NCBI RefSeq assembly: GCF_012999535.1
Contig: NZ_JABBWV010000017.1
Span: forward strand, 1-64,000
Direction: 5' to 3'
Length of the DNA stretch: 64,000 bases
DNA from: Microbispora sp. H11081
GTDB lineage: Bacteria > Actinomycetota > Actinomycetes > Streptosporangiales > Streptosporangiaceae
In this document: in pieces, positions 32,416 to 39,640 of the stretch
How positions within the stretch are numbered: the first letter of the stretch is position 1
How the letters are laid out: each line of letters starts with the position of its first letter
Position numbers and translations under genes: made by a program
Notes under the pieces: model-generated
Databases searched by the model: none
What the model was told of the DNA's origin: nothing
Seen by the model: only the letters and a program-made list of their open reading frames with translations

Positions 32416-33777
32416 ATGAAGCAGTTCCGTCCTGTCCAAGGGGTTCGCCCGGGCGCCCGCGTGGGCTCTCCGGTGGCGCGCCTGGTCGCGGCGCTGGCCG
32501 CGCTGGTCGCCGGCCTCGTGGTCGTGCTGGTGCCGGGCACCGCCACCGCGGCCCCCGTGTGCAAGGTGGACTACACGATCAACCAGTGGCCCGGCGGCTT
32601 CACCGCGTCGGTGCGGCTGACCAACCTCGGCGCGGCGGTCGGCGGTTGGACGCTGCGCTGGACGGCGGGAGCCGGCCAGCAGATCACCAACGCCTGGAGC
32701 GCGCAGGTCAGCCAGTCGGGCACGAGCGTCACCGCGGTCAACGCCGACTGGAACGGCTCGCTGGCCACCGGGCAGGCGGCCGACTTCGGCTTCCAGGGCA
32801 CCTGGTCGAGCAGCCCCACGACACCGTCCGACTGGTCGCTGAACGGCGTGCCGTGCGGCGGCGCCCCCTCGCCGTCCCCGACGCCGTCGCCGACCATCGA
32901 CCACTCGCCGTCCCCCTCTCCCTCGGCGTCACCGTCGCCGTCGGCCTCTCCCTCGGCGTCACCGTCGCCGTCGGCCTCTCCCTCGCCTTCCCCGTCTCCT
33001 TCACCGTCCCCCTCGCCTTCGCCGTCGCCTTCACCGTCTCCTTCGCCTTCGGCCAGTCCGAGCCCGTCGGCGACGCCCACGCCGCCCGGCTGCTCGGGGA
33101 CGGGCCTGGTCGTCTGCTCCGGTTTCGAGGACCAGTCGGGCACTCCGTCCGGTGAGTGGCAGGTGACCACCCCGAACTGCTCCGGCAGCGGCACCGCCAC
33201 GATCGACACCACCACCGTGCACAGCGGAGGGAAGTCGCTGCGGATCAACGGCGGCGGCAACTACTGCAACCACATCTTCGCCTCGTCCACGAAGAACGTC
33301 TCCACCATCTCGCCCGTGGTGTACGGGCGGATGTGGGTGCGGCACACGACCGCCCTTCCGGCGAGCCACATCTCGATGATCACCATGGCGGACTCCAGGG
33401 ACGGCGGCAAGGACCTGCGGATCGGCGGCCAGAACGGCGCGCTCCAGTGGAACCGGGAGTCCGACGACGCCACGCTGCCCGAGCAGAGCCCTTCCGGCGT
33501 CGCGCTGAGCAGCCCACTGCCCGTCAACCGCTGGGTGTGCCTGCGCTTCCAGGTCGACACCACCCAGCAGGCGATGCGGACCTACCTGGACGACCAGGAG
33601 ATCGTAGGCCTCCGGGTGGACGGCACGCCCACGCAGGACGTGGACTCCCAGTGGCTGCGCCGCTCCACCGCGCCGCGGCCCACGACGCTGCGCCTGGGCT
33701 GGGAGAGCTACGGCAGCGACTCCGACACCATCTGGTACGACGACGTGGCGCTCGGATCGAGCCCGATCGGCTGCTGA
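32416..33777 (+). CDS. Secreted CBM2 protein with Cip1-like C-terminal domain
   Basis: This 453-residue extracellular protein has a signal peptide ([20 protein letters not shown], cleavage after TATAA). Residues about 45-150 are a family-2 cellulose-binding module: Cys pair, [45 protein letters not shown], Trp triad on the flat face. A Pro-Ser linker follows to about 230. The C-terminal 220 residues ([68 protein letters not shown]) resemble Cip1, the fungal cellulose-induced protein with a lyase-like jelly-roll fold. It may help cut or loosen plant cell wall polysaccharide. The ATG at 32416 has GAGG before it. Confidence 0.8.
   Translation: MKQFRPVQGVRPGARVGSPVARLVAALAALVAGLVVVLVPGTATAAPVCKVDYTINQWPGGFTASVRLTNLGAAVGGWTLRWTAGAGQQITNAWSAQVSQSGTSVTAVNADWNGSLATGQAADFGFQGTWSSSPTTPSDWSLNGVPCGGAPSPSPTPSPTIDHSPSPSPSASPSPSASPSASPSPSASPSPSPSPSPSPSPSPSPSPSPSPSASPSPSATPTPPGCSGTGLVVCSGFEDQSGTPSGEWQVTTPNCSGSGTATIDTTTVHSGGKSLRINGGGNYCNHIFASSTKNVSTISPVVYGRMWVRHTTALPASHISMITMADSRDGGKDLRIGGQNGALQWNRESDDATLPEQSPSGVALSSPLPVNRWVCLRFQVDTTQQAMRTYLDDQEIVGLRVDGTPTQDVDSQWLRRSTAPRPTTLRLGWESYGSDSDTIWYDDVALGSSPIGC
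32870..33068 (+). repeat. Pro-Ser linker repeats
   Basis: Hexameric CCGTCG/CCCTCG-type units code for a linker of alternating Pro and Ser with an Ala at intervals. A longer 30-base unit (CCCTCGGCGTCACCGTCGCC and on) is repeated twice around 32925-32985, a sign of recent slippage. Confidence 0.7.
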
Positions 33778-33850
33778 TCAGCGCCGACAGGGGTAGATAG
33801 CCGGGTGTCCGCCAGGTGCGGTCAGGCTCGACGTGGTCCCGTGTTCGTCC

Positions 33851-33881
33851 GGTGCCAGGCCTCCAGGGGAGGCCTGGCACC
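33851..33881 (+). terminator. 14-bp perfect hairpin between CBM2 and hemerythrin genes
   Basis: GGTGCCAGGCCTCC-AGG-GGAGGCCTGGCACC is a perfect 14-bp stem 73 bases after the CBM2 stop and 20 bases before the hemerythrin start. It most likely ends the CBM2 transcript, but its nearness to the next ribosome site would also allow control of the hemerythrin gene. Confidence 0.65.
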
Positions 33882-33901
33882 GCAGCCGAAGGGAGAGGGA
33901 C

Positions 33902-34483
33902 ATGACCGACGTGCAGCACCCGACACCGGAACTGATGAAGGAGGGCGACGTCGTCGACCTGCTCATCCGGCAGCACGCGCTGATCAGGGACATGTTCGAC
34001 GAGGTGCGCGGCGCCGCGCCGGGGGAGCGCCGCGAGCCGTTCCGGCGGCTCGTGCGCATGCTGGCCGTCCACGAGACGGCGGAGGAGGAGATCCTCCACC
34101 CCTTCACCCGGCTGCGGGTGGACGGAGGGGCGGGCGTGGTGGCCGACCGGCTCAGGGAGGAGCGCGAGGCCAAGGAGATGCTCAGCAGGCTGGACGAGAT
34201 GGGCCCGGAGCACCCCGGCTTCATGGACGAGCTGGACAGGCTGCGGCTGGCCGTGCTCGCCCACGCGCGGGCCGAGGAGCGGTACGAGTTCGTCAAACTC
34301 CGCGCGGAGACGACCGCGGCCGAGCGGCGGGCGATGGCCTTCGGCGTCCGGGCCGCCGAGGCGATGGCGCCGACCCGTCCGCACCCGGGCGTGGAGAGCA
34401 TGACGAAGAACCTGCTCTTCGGCCCGCCGGCGGCGGTCATGGATCGGGCCAAGGACCTGATCCGCCGGGCGCTGCGCAAGTAG
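33902..34483 (+). CDS. Hemerythrin-like (HHE) domain protein
   Basis: This 193-residue four-helix protein has HHE-type iron ligands in LLIRQHALIRDMFDE, AVHETAEEEILHPF and the later AHARAEERYEFVKL. HHE proteins bind a non-heme diiron centre and deal with O2, NO or iron. The ATG at 33902 follows AGGGAGAGGGAC. The C-terminal part (GVESMTKNLLFGPPAAVMDRAKDLI) is an extra helix often seen in actinobacterial members. It is convergent with a ferritin-like gene, which may reflect a shared iron/oxidative theme. Confidence 0.85.
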   Translation: MTDVQHPTPELMKEGDVVDLLIRQHALIRDMFDEVRGAAPGERREPFRRLVRMLAVHETAEEEILHPFTRLRVDGGAGVVADRLREEREAKEMLSRLDEMGPEHPGFMDELDRLRLAVLAHARAEERYEFVKLRAETTAAERRAMAFGVRAAEAMAPTRPHPGVESMTKNLLFGPPAAVMDRAKDLIRRALRK

Positions 34484-34511
34484 ACACGCACGCGAGTAGA
34501 CACGCACGCGA
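34480..34511 (+). repeat. 16-bp tandem duplication spanning the hemerythrin stop codon
   Basis: GTAGACACGCACGCGA occurs twice in direct succession; the first copy includes the TAG stop. It is a recent-looking duplication, with no effect on the protein. Confidence 0.7.
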
Positions 34512-34556
34512 GCCCCTCCGCTCGGGGCCGCGTGCGCGGGCCCGAGCGGGGGCGCG
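34512..34556. terminator. Extended bidirectional terminator hairpin
   Basis: CCGCTCGGG (34518-34526) pairs with CCCGAGCGG (34541-34549), and the loop holds a further CCGCG-TG-CGCGG stem. It separates the convergent hemerythrin and ferritin-like genes. Confidence 0.6.
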
Positions 34557-34561
34557 CCCGG

Positions 34562-35761
34562 TCAGTGGGTGCGCAGGCTGTGGAGCGGGTGGGTGCCCTC
34601 CGACTCCAGGCGATACTCGTCGCCCGACCTGGAGCGGTTCTCGTCGATGACGCGCTCGCTGGGCGGTTCCGCACCACCCATGAGCTGCTCCTGCCAGCGC
34701 TGGAACCGCTCGTGTGCCTCCTGGACGTAGCCGGTGCCCAGGGTGGTGTAGTCGATCTGCGTGGTGAGCAGCTCCCGCAGGTATTCCTTGTTCGGCTCGA
34801 ACGTCACCGGCTTGGGCAGCGTGGGGGCCAGCAACTGCTCCGGGTCACGCCCGTCGTGCCGGCGGAACAGCTCCGCGGCGATCCGCAGGTGCTCAAGCTC
34901 CATGTTGAGATGCAGCTCCCAGATCGCCTTCACCTTCGGGTCGGACTCGGTCTCCATGAAGGAGTAATAGAGGTAGCACTCGTTGTACTCGTGGTTGAGC
35001 AGCTGCTCCCACCACGACTCGCCCGGGTCGACCAGCGACTCGTAATGCGTGACGTGCTCCTCCTCGACCAGGCCGATCTCCTGGTAGAGCTGCCGCGCGA
35101 TCGGCTCCATGTAGGTCGGTCCGACGTTCATGTAGAAGTTCATCGTCTGCTGCTCGGCGGACATGATTGTCAGCGCGTGCAGCTTGGAGATCGCCTGCGC
35201 GGTCTCGCGGTCGTAGTGCTCGCGGACGTTGTCGATCGGATGACGGTGGTGCATCATCGTCGGCCGACCGGGCATCACCTCGGTCACCCCGTCGACGATC
35301 TTCTCGGCCTTGCGGTGCTCGATCATCTCGTACAGGTTGGCGTAGCGGTACAGGTGGTCGAAGTCCTCCAGCACGCCGAACTGGTAGGCCTGCTTGAGAT
35401 AGGGGTCGGGCTCCATCCGGGCGACCCACGCGGTGAGGTCGACCGCCACCTGCTCGTAGGCGATCGTCGTCTCCAGCACCGAGGCCAGCCCCGGGAGCAG
35501 CCAGTTCACCGTCCGCTGCTGCTGCGCCTCGATGTAGCGCACCTCTGCCAGCCGCCGCCTCGCCTGCAGATCGGACTGGTGCCGGGCGCAATGGTGGCTG
35601 AACATGATCGCCTCGGTCTCGATGCCGTTCATCGTGATGATCCGGCACCGGGTGTAGGGATCGGCGCGGTCGGGGTCGATCGGCGTGACATTCAGCTCGC
35701 GCCAGTTGCGCAACTGCCGATCCAGCGGGATTCCCCGCTCTTGCAGCGGATTGAACGTCAT
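34562..35761 (-). CDS. Ferritin-like superfamily protein, about 400 residues
   Basis: This 399-residue, mainly helical protein has several acidic/His motifs of diiron type: ETEAIMFSHHCARH, VLEDFDHLYRYANLYEM, GLVEEEHVTHYESL and LNMELEHLRIAAELF. They could form one or two ferritin-like four-helix bundles. The MMHHRHPIDN segment is distinctive. I do not know a named function; relatives appear in actinobacteria and proteobacteria as ferritin-like domain proteins. The ATG at 35761 follows AGGAG with seven bases between. The gene faces the hemerythrin gene across a strong terminator. Confidence 0.7.
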   Translation of the reverse strand: MTFNPLQERGIPLDRQLRNWRELNVTPIDPDRADPYTRCRIITMNGIETEAIMFSHHCARHQSDLQARRRLAEVRYIEAQQQRTVNWLLPGLASVLETTIAYEQVAVDLTAWVARMEPDPYLKQAYQFGVLEDFDHLYRYANLYEMIEHRKAEKIVDGVTEVMPGRPTMMHHRHPIDNVREHYDRETAQAISKLHALTIMSAEQQTMNFYMNVGPTYMEPIARQLYQEIGLVEEEHVTHYESLVDPGESWWEQLLNHEYNECYLYYSFMETESDPKVKAIWELHLNMELEHLRIAAELFRRHDGRDPEQLLAPTLPKPVTFEPNKEYLRELLTTQIDYTTLGTGYVQEAHERFQRWQEQLMGGAEPPSERVIDENRSRSGDEYRLESEGTHPLHSLRTH

Positions 35762-35936
35762 CTCGGTGCTCCTCCCCATGATTGGCGCAGGCCCTACCCA
35801 GGCCATGGAATGCGACAAACGTGGACATAGGGAGCTTTGCCGGAGCTTGTCATTCGGCCGCGAGGCCCGCCTGTCAGCCGGTGGACGCCGTCCTGGAGCG
35901 CGGGTCGCTGATCCCGGCGCCGATGCCGCAGCAGGG

Positions 35937-36518
35937 TCATGAGCGTGTGATCAGGGCGGGGATAGCTCGTACCGCCAGCATGATCCTCGCGACGCTGCCG
36001 GTCAACGCCACGAGCAACAGCAAGGACGGTGGCGGCGCAAGCGTGACGACTGTGCCCAGCATGACCGTGTCCAGTACAGCGACGGTTCCCGCGCCACCCA
36101 GGGCGGCCAGCCGTACGGTGCGGTAGTGCCGCTGTTCCCGGGCGGCGGTCACGAGCATGAGCACGGCCGAGCCGAGCAGGAGGCCGAAGGCCAGGCGTGA
36201 GGCCAGCGGGATCGCCGAAGCCCAGCCGTTGGCGGTGAGGAGAGTGGCTCCCCAGCCCAGCCCGACAATCGGCCCGGCCACGAGCAGCGTGAATGCGGCG
36301 TGCCTGGCCGGTGAGGCGCGGACGAAGGCGGCGGTGACGGTGTCGGCATCGCCGAAGTCCACCAGGGCGGCCCGGGCCGCCGCGTCCGGGTCCCCGAGCC
36401 GCTCCATCTGGTCGTCGTAGGACGCCAAGAGGCCGTCGGCGAGCTCGTCGACCACGGGGCCGGGCAGCCGTTCGGCGAGCGTCTGCAGATGGCGTTCGAT
36501 CAGTTCGTGGCCGGCCAC
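35937..36518 (-). CDS. Permease-prefix/HAAS-type membrane protein
   Basis: This 193-residue protein begins with a helical cytoplasmic domain (IERHLQTLAERLPGPVVDEL, GLLASYDDQMERLGDPDAAARAALVDFGD) typical of the permease-prefix or HAAS domain that follows PadR genes. Four or more membrane helices follow. Such proteins are thought to act in PadR-controlled membrane signalling or transport. The GTG start at 36518 overlaps the PadR gene by 19 bases, so the pair is co-translated. Confidence 0.8.
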   Translation of the reverse strand: MAGHELIERHLQTLAERLPGPVVDELADGLLASYDDQMERLGDPDAAARAALVDFGDADTVTAAFVRASPARHAAFTLLVAGPIVGLGWGATLLTANGWASAIPLASRLAFGLLLGSAVLMLVTAAREQRHYRTVRLAALGGAGTVAVLDTVMLGTVVTLAPPPSLLLLVALTGSVARIMLAVRAIPALITRS

Positions 36519-36838
36519 GGTCCACCACCCAGCGCAGCGGATATCACGGCGGCGAACTCCTGCCAGTGGTCGCGTGCCCCCGCCAAGGAGCGCCGCCCCT
36601 GCTCGGTCAGCTCATAAGTGCGCCGTCTGCGACCGCCCACCACCGACCAGCTCCCCTTGATCAGTCCCGCGCGCTCCAGTCGGTGCAACGCCGGATAGAC
36701 GGTGCCGGTGGGCAAATCGAGCTTGCCGCCCGTGGCGTCACACAGCGCTTCCTTCACGGCATAGCCGTGCTGCGGCCCGTCCTCCAGCGTGGCGAGCAGG
36801 AGACCGTCCAGGTGTCCTTTGAGTGCTTCCGCCCTCAT
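36500..36838 (-). CDS. PadR-family transcriptional regulator
   Basis: This 112-residue winged-helix regulator of the short PadR type starts with MRAEALKGHLDGLLLATLEDGPQHGYAVKEAL. The wing is GSWSVVGGRRRRTYELTEQGRRSLA. The ATG at 36838 has no ribosome site, and TATAGC (minus strand, 36849-36854) lies ten bases upstream, so the transcript has at most a very short leader. A TAGCAACGCTA box overlaps this promoter and two related boxes lie across the interval, consistent with autorepression and control of the divergent membrane-protein gene. Confidence 0.87.
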   Translation of the reverse strand: MRAEALKGHLDGLLLATLEDGPQHGYAVKEALCDATGGKLDLPTGTVYPALHRLERAGLIKGSWSVVGGRRRRTYELTEQGRRSLAGARDHWQEFAAVISAALGGGPWPATN

Positions 36839-36841
36839 AGG

Positions 36842-36910
36842 TAGCAACGCTATACCTGCTCTTCCCGCGAGCCAAGACCCGGAGTAGCGTCGCTACATGT
36901 AGCGTTACTA
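36842..36910. promoter_or_regulatory. Cluster of three TAGC-N3-GCTA boxes between PadR and DUF2306-like genes
   Basis: TAGCAACGCTA (36842-36852), TAGCGTCGCTA (36885-36895) and TAGCGTTACTA (36900-36910, one mismatch) share the same dyad. The last two are 15 bp apart and overlap the larger palindrome CGCTACATGTAGCG. They sit in both divergent promoters, the expected layout for PadR operators. Confidence 0.6.
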
Positions 36911-36925
36911 CGTATTGGAGATGCG

Positions 36926-37432
36926 ATGGACCACATCGACATCCTGGGCACTCCGGTCCCCAACGCCGGACCGGTCTTCTTCGCCGCACTCGCCATCCAC
37001 ATCACCGCCGGGATCACCTGCGTGGGCTGCGGCGCGAGCGCCGCACTGACGCGCAAGGGAAGCCCACGGCACCGGCGATTCGGGCGCATCTACCTGTGGT
37101 CGTGGGCTGTCGTCTACGTCACCCTGACCGTCATGTCGACGATCCGCTGGCGGGAGAACGCCCACCTGTTCGTCATCGGCACCCTTGGCTTCACCGCCGC
37201 GCTGACGGGCTACGCCAACCGGCGGCACCGGCCCGACCTCCACATCCTCGCAATGGGCGCGTCCTACGTGCTGCTGTTGACCGGCTTCTACATCGACAAC
37301 GGCCCCCACCTGCCGCTGTGGGACAGGCTCCCAACCGTTGCCTACTGGCTGCTCCCGACCTTGATCGGCTCCCCCTTGATCGCGCGCGCGATCGCCCGCA
37401 GGCGCCACCCGCGCACGCCGGCACAAGCGTGA
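36926..37432 (+). CDS. DUF2306-like membrane protein
   Basis: This 168-residue membrane protein has four or five helices. It resembles DUF2306/heme-related small membrane proteins, with His residues next to the helices (FFAALAIHITAGITCVGCG, WSWAVVYVTLTVMSTIRW, HILAMGASYVLLLTGFYIDNG). The function is unknown. The ATG at 36926 follows TTGGAG. It shares its promoter region and probably its regulator with the divergent PadR pair. Confidence 0.7.
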   Translation: MDHIDILGTPVPNAGPVFFAALAIHITAGITCVGCGASAALTRKGSPRHRRFGRIYLWSWAVVYVTLTVMSTIRWRENAHLFVIGTLGFTAALTGYANRRHRPDLHILAMGASYVLLLTGFYIDNGPHLPLWDRLPTVAYWLLPTLIGSPLIARAIARRRHPRTPAQA

Positions 37433-37499
37433 TCCTCGGCGACCGCCAGGCGCCCTGCCAACTGGCCCTTCCAGGGTGAGACATCCCGCGCTGAATCGG

Positions 37500-37773
37500 C
37501 CGCCCGCATCAGAGTCGTCGGATCGCGGCCGGATCGCGGCCCCCCTGCCCCAGCGGGCCAGCGCCTCCGGCGAGACGCGGGCGTAGCGGGCCAGGGAGGC
37601 GACCGAGGTGTGCCCGGAGTAGGCCGGCAAAGCGGGCATGCCTCGTCTGCCCGGCCCTGCCCGGCCGCCGACAGGAATCGTTCCGCCGTCGCGGTGACCG
37701 ACGTGTCGTCCGCCGACCCGCACCCCGCGGTGGCGAGCGCGAGGCAGACGACCGCCGTTGCCCGAATGCCCAT
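37500..37773 (-). pseudogene. Broken lipoprotein gene joined to an integrase C-terminal remnant
   Basis: From the ATG at 37773 a lipoprotein start is clear: MGIRATAVVCLALATAGCGS with a lipobox Cys, then VTATAERFLSAAGQGRADEAC. After about residue 46 the match to a normal lipoprotein is lost. In another frame of the same strand, 37639 to about 37545 reads SGHTSVASLARYARVSPEAL, which has the form of the C-terminal box of a tyrosine recombinase (GHxSxxxTxRY), the Tyr being the nucleophile position. So an integrase end is fused into the lipoprotein gene, a scar of an integration/excision event. The frames reach past 37500 only as noise. Confidence 0.55.
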
Positions 37774-37867
37774 GGACCGCGACTACCCGGGGGTGGATGG
37801 GAAACGTGCGCACCCTTTTCGTCCGGAATATGCGAATTTTTGTATATCGCGTGTAATGTGGATTATT

Positions 37868-37881
37868 CGGAAGAATTTCCG
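37868..37881 (+). promoter_or_regulatory. Small dyad upstream of the STAS gene
   Basis: CGGAA-GAAT-TTCCG is a perfect 5-bp dyad 34 bases before the TTG start, in an AT-rich stretch (37820-37876) that must contain the promoter. The binder is unknown. Confidence 0.3.
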
Positions 37882-37914
37882 GGTGGGTCATCTCACCGGC
37901 GGAGGTGGGGATCC

Positions 37915-38277
37915 TTGCACGACTTCCAGGTCTCGGTGGCGCAGGCGCCTCCGTTCACCCTCATCACCCTCAGCGGTGAACTCGACGTGCTCACGGTCTC
38001 CACGCTGCGCGAGCAGGTGGACCCACTCCTGGCCCGTCGCGCGACGCGCATCCTGTTCGACGTGGAGCGGCTGCGGTTCATCGACAGCGCGGGCATGCGG
38101 GTGCTCATCGACGCCTGCGTCCGCACCCCGCCCGAGGGCGGAGACGGCGCCGTCTGCGGCATGAGCCCGCAGATGCGTCACCTTTTCTCGCTGCTCGGCC
38201 TCACCTCACGGCTCACCATGTACCCGACCCGCGCCGACGCGCTGCGCCGCACCGCGGCCCGCGACCGGGCCTCCTGA
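37915..38277 (+). CDS. STAS-domain anti-sigma factor antagonist
   Basis: This 120-residue STAS protein is of the SpoIIAA/RsbV kind. The conserved phosphorylation loop is RLRFIDSAGMRVLIDA, with Ser in DSAG. Such proteins capture anti-sigma kinases when unphosphorylated, freeing a SigB/SigF-like factor. The start is a TTG at 37915: a perfect GGAGGT lies eight bases upstream, while the in-frame codons further up have no ribosome site. No anti-sigma kinase or sigma gene is adjacent, so it is an orphan antagonist. Confidence 0.85.
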   Translation: MHDFQVSVAQAPPFTLITLSGELDVLTVSTLREQVDPLLARRATRILFDVERLRFIDSAGMRVLIDACVRTPPEGGDGAVCGMSPQMRHLFSLLGLTSRLTMYPTRADALRRTAARDRAS

Positions 38278-38298
38278 CGCCGGCCGCGGTAACGGCCA

Positions 38299-39420
38299 TC
38301 ACATGATCGTCTTCCACCAGCCGTCGACCGGGGGCGGATCGTCGATCGTGACGCGCTCGCCCGGCCGCGGCACCACGAGGCGCACGTCGCGTGCCTTCGC
38401 CTCCCGCCACAGCTGGTCGACCGGGTCGTCCCAGGCGTGCGGAGCGAGCGAGAACGTGCCCCAGTGCACCGGCAGCAGCACCCCGGCGCGCACGTCGATG
38501 TGCGTGAGGATCGCCTCCTGAGGCGTCATGTGGACGTGCGGCCAGCCCTTGCTGTAGGCGCCGATCTGCACCACCGACAGGTCGAACGGCCCGTGCGCCT
38601 CGCCGATCGCGGCGTACCCGTCGAAGTAGCCGGAGTCGCCGGTGTAGAAGACCCGCCTGCGCTCTCCCGCGACGACCCAGGAGGCCCAGAGGGTCTGGTC
38701 CCGGCGGAACGCGCGGCCGGAGAAGTGACGGCCGGGGGTCGCCACGAACCTGAGGCCGGAGACCGTGGCCTCCTCGTCCCAGTCCAGCTCGACGATCCGC
38801 GACGCGGGCACCCGCCACCGCTCCAGGTGGGCGCCGACCCCCAGCGGCACCAGGAAAGGCGCCGACTGCGTGCGGACCAGCAGACGCACCGTGTCCATGT
38901 CGAGGTGGTCGTAGTGGTCGTGCGAGATGACGATCGCGTCGAGCTCGGGCAGCTCGTACAACGGCACCGGCGGAGGGTGCAGGCGGCGCGGCCCGGTGAA
39001 CGACGTCGGGGAACACCGCTCGCTCCACACCGGGTCGAGCAGCACCCGCCGCCCCTCGATCTCGATCAGCACCGAGGAGTGGCCGTACCAGACGGCGTCG
39101 AGGTCCCCGCCCAGGGACGGGCCGGGGGTCATCAGCGGAACGGGCAGGCGGGGCCTGCGCGGCGTCCGGCGCAGGAACTCGCGGGCGACCTGCCGCCCGG
39201 TTCCCGGCGGAAGGACGGGGTTGGGGCTCGTGTTGCGGAACGCGCCGTCGCGGAACTGCCGGGAGCGGCGCACCCGACCCGCCCGCTCGCCGGACGGCCG
39301 GGCCCCCAGTGCGGCGGGGACGTCCCGCATCGCCCACACCGCCGCCGCCAGGGCGGCCGCTCCGGCCGCCAGCCCCAGGCGGCGGCCCATGCCACCACTT
39401 TTCAGTACACCGGTATTCAA
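38299..39420 (-). CDS. MBL-fold metallo-hydrolase (NAPE-PLD/UlaG-like)
   Basis: This 373-residue metallo-beta-lactamase-fold enzyme carries the motif HDHYDHLD, an earlier Asp/His region YGHSSVLIEIEGRRVLLDPVW, GRHFSGR, and the later YTGDSGYFDGY and LPVHWGTF ligands. This set is typical of NAPE-PLD-like phosphodiesterases/lactonases. A hydrophobic stretch near the N-terminus (LGLAAGAAALAAAVWAM) suggests a membrane anchor or signal. GGGAGA six bases before the TTG at 39420, and TAGTCT (39452-39457, minus) about 30 bases upstream of it, favour the TTG; ATG 39390 is the alternative (363 residues). The substrate is not known. Confidence 0.85.
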   Translation of the reverse strand: MNTGVLKSGGMGRRLGLAAGAAALAAAVWAMRDVPAALGARPSGERAGRVRRSRQFRDGAFRNTSPNPVLPPGTGRQVAREFLRRTPRRPRLPVPLMTPGPSLGGDLDAVWYGHSSVLIEIEGRRVLLDPVWSERCSPTSFTGPRRLHPPPVPLYELPELDAIVISHDHYDHLDMDTVRLLVRTQSAPFLVPLGVGAHLERWRVPASRIVELDWDEEATVSGLRFVATPGRHFSGRAFRRDQTLWASWVVAGERRRVFYTGDSGYFDGYAAIGEAHGPFDLSVVQIGAYSKGWPHVHMTPQEAILTHIDVRAGVLLPVHWGTFSLAPHAWDDPVDQLWREAKARDVRLVVPRPGERVTIDDPPPVDGWWKTIM

Positions 39421-39575
39421 CGGTGATCTCCCTTGCTGGGTTCTGCCGATCAGACTAGGCAATCGCCGGGCCTGCGCGCGCCGTCGGCGCCTTGCCTGTG
39501 GACAACCCGTCAGTGGAGACTTCCTGTCGAGCGCGAGCACGCGGGCCGACCGGCCCGGCGCGGGCCGGCGGAGGC

Positions 39576-39640
39576 GGGGGCGATGAAGACGGGGGCGATG
39601 AAGACGGGGGCGATGAAGACGGGGGCGATGAAGACGGGGC
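39576..39640 (+). repeat. 15-bp in-frame VNTR carrying four ATG codons
   Basis: GGGGGCGATGAAGAC repeats about four times and encodes MKTGA units. Each unit contains a G-rich stretch four bases before its ATG. Because the unit is a multiple of three, copy-number change would move the start but keep the frame. Confidence 0.75.

Noticed and set aside
32870..33068. Regular repeats resembling a CRISPR array (also 52829-52960)
   Set aside because: They are six-base coding units for Pro-Ser linkers with no unique spacers and lie inside secreted glycan-binding proteins.
36908..37891. A single 327-codon minus-strand gene opposite the DUF2306-like gene
   Set aside because: Only the integrase-like 30 residues around 37545-37639 look real; the rest is antisense noise over another gene.
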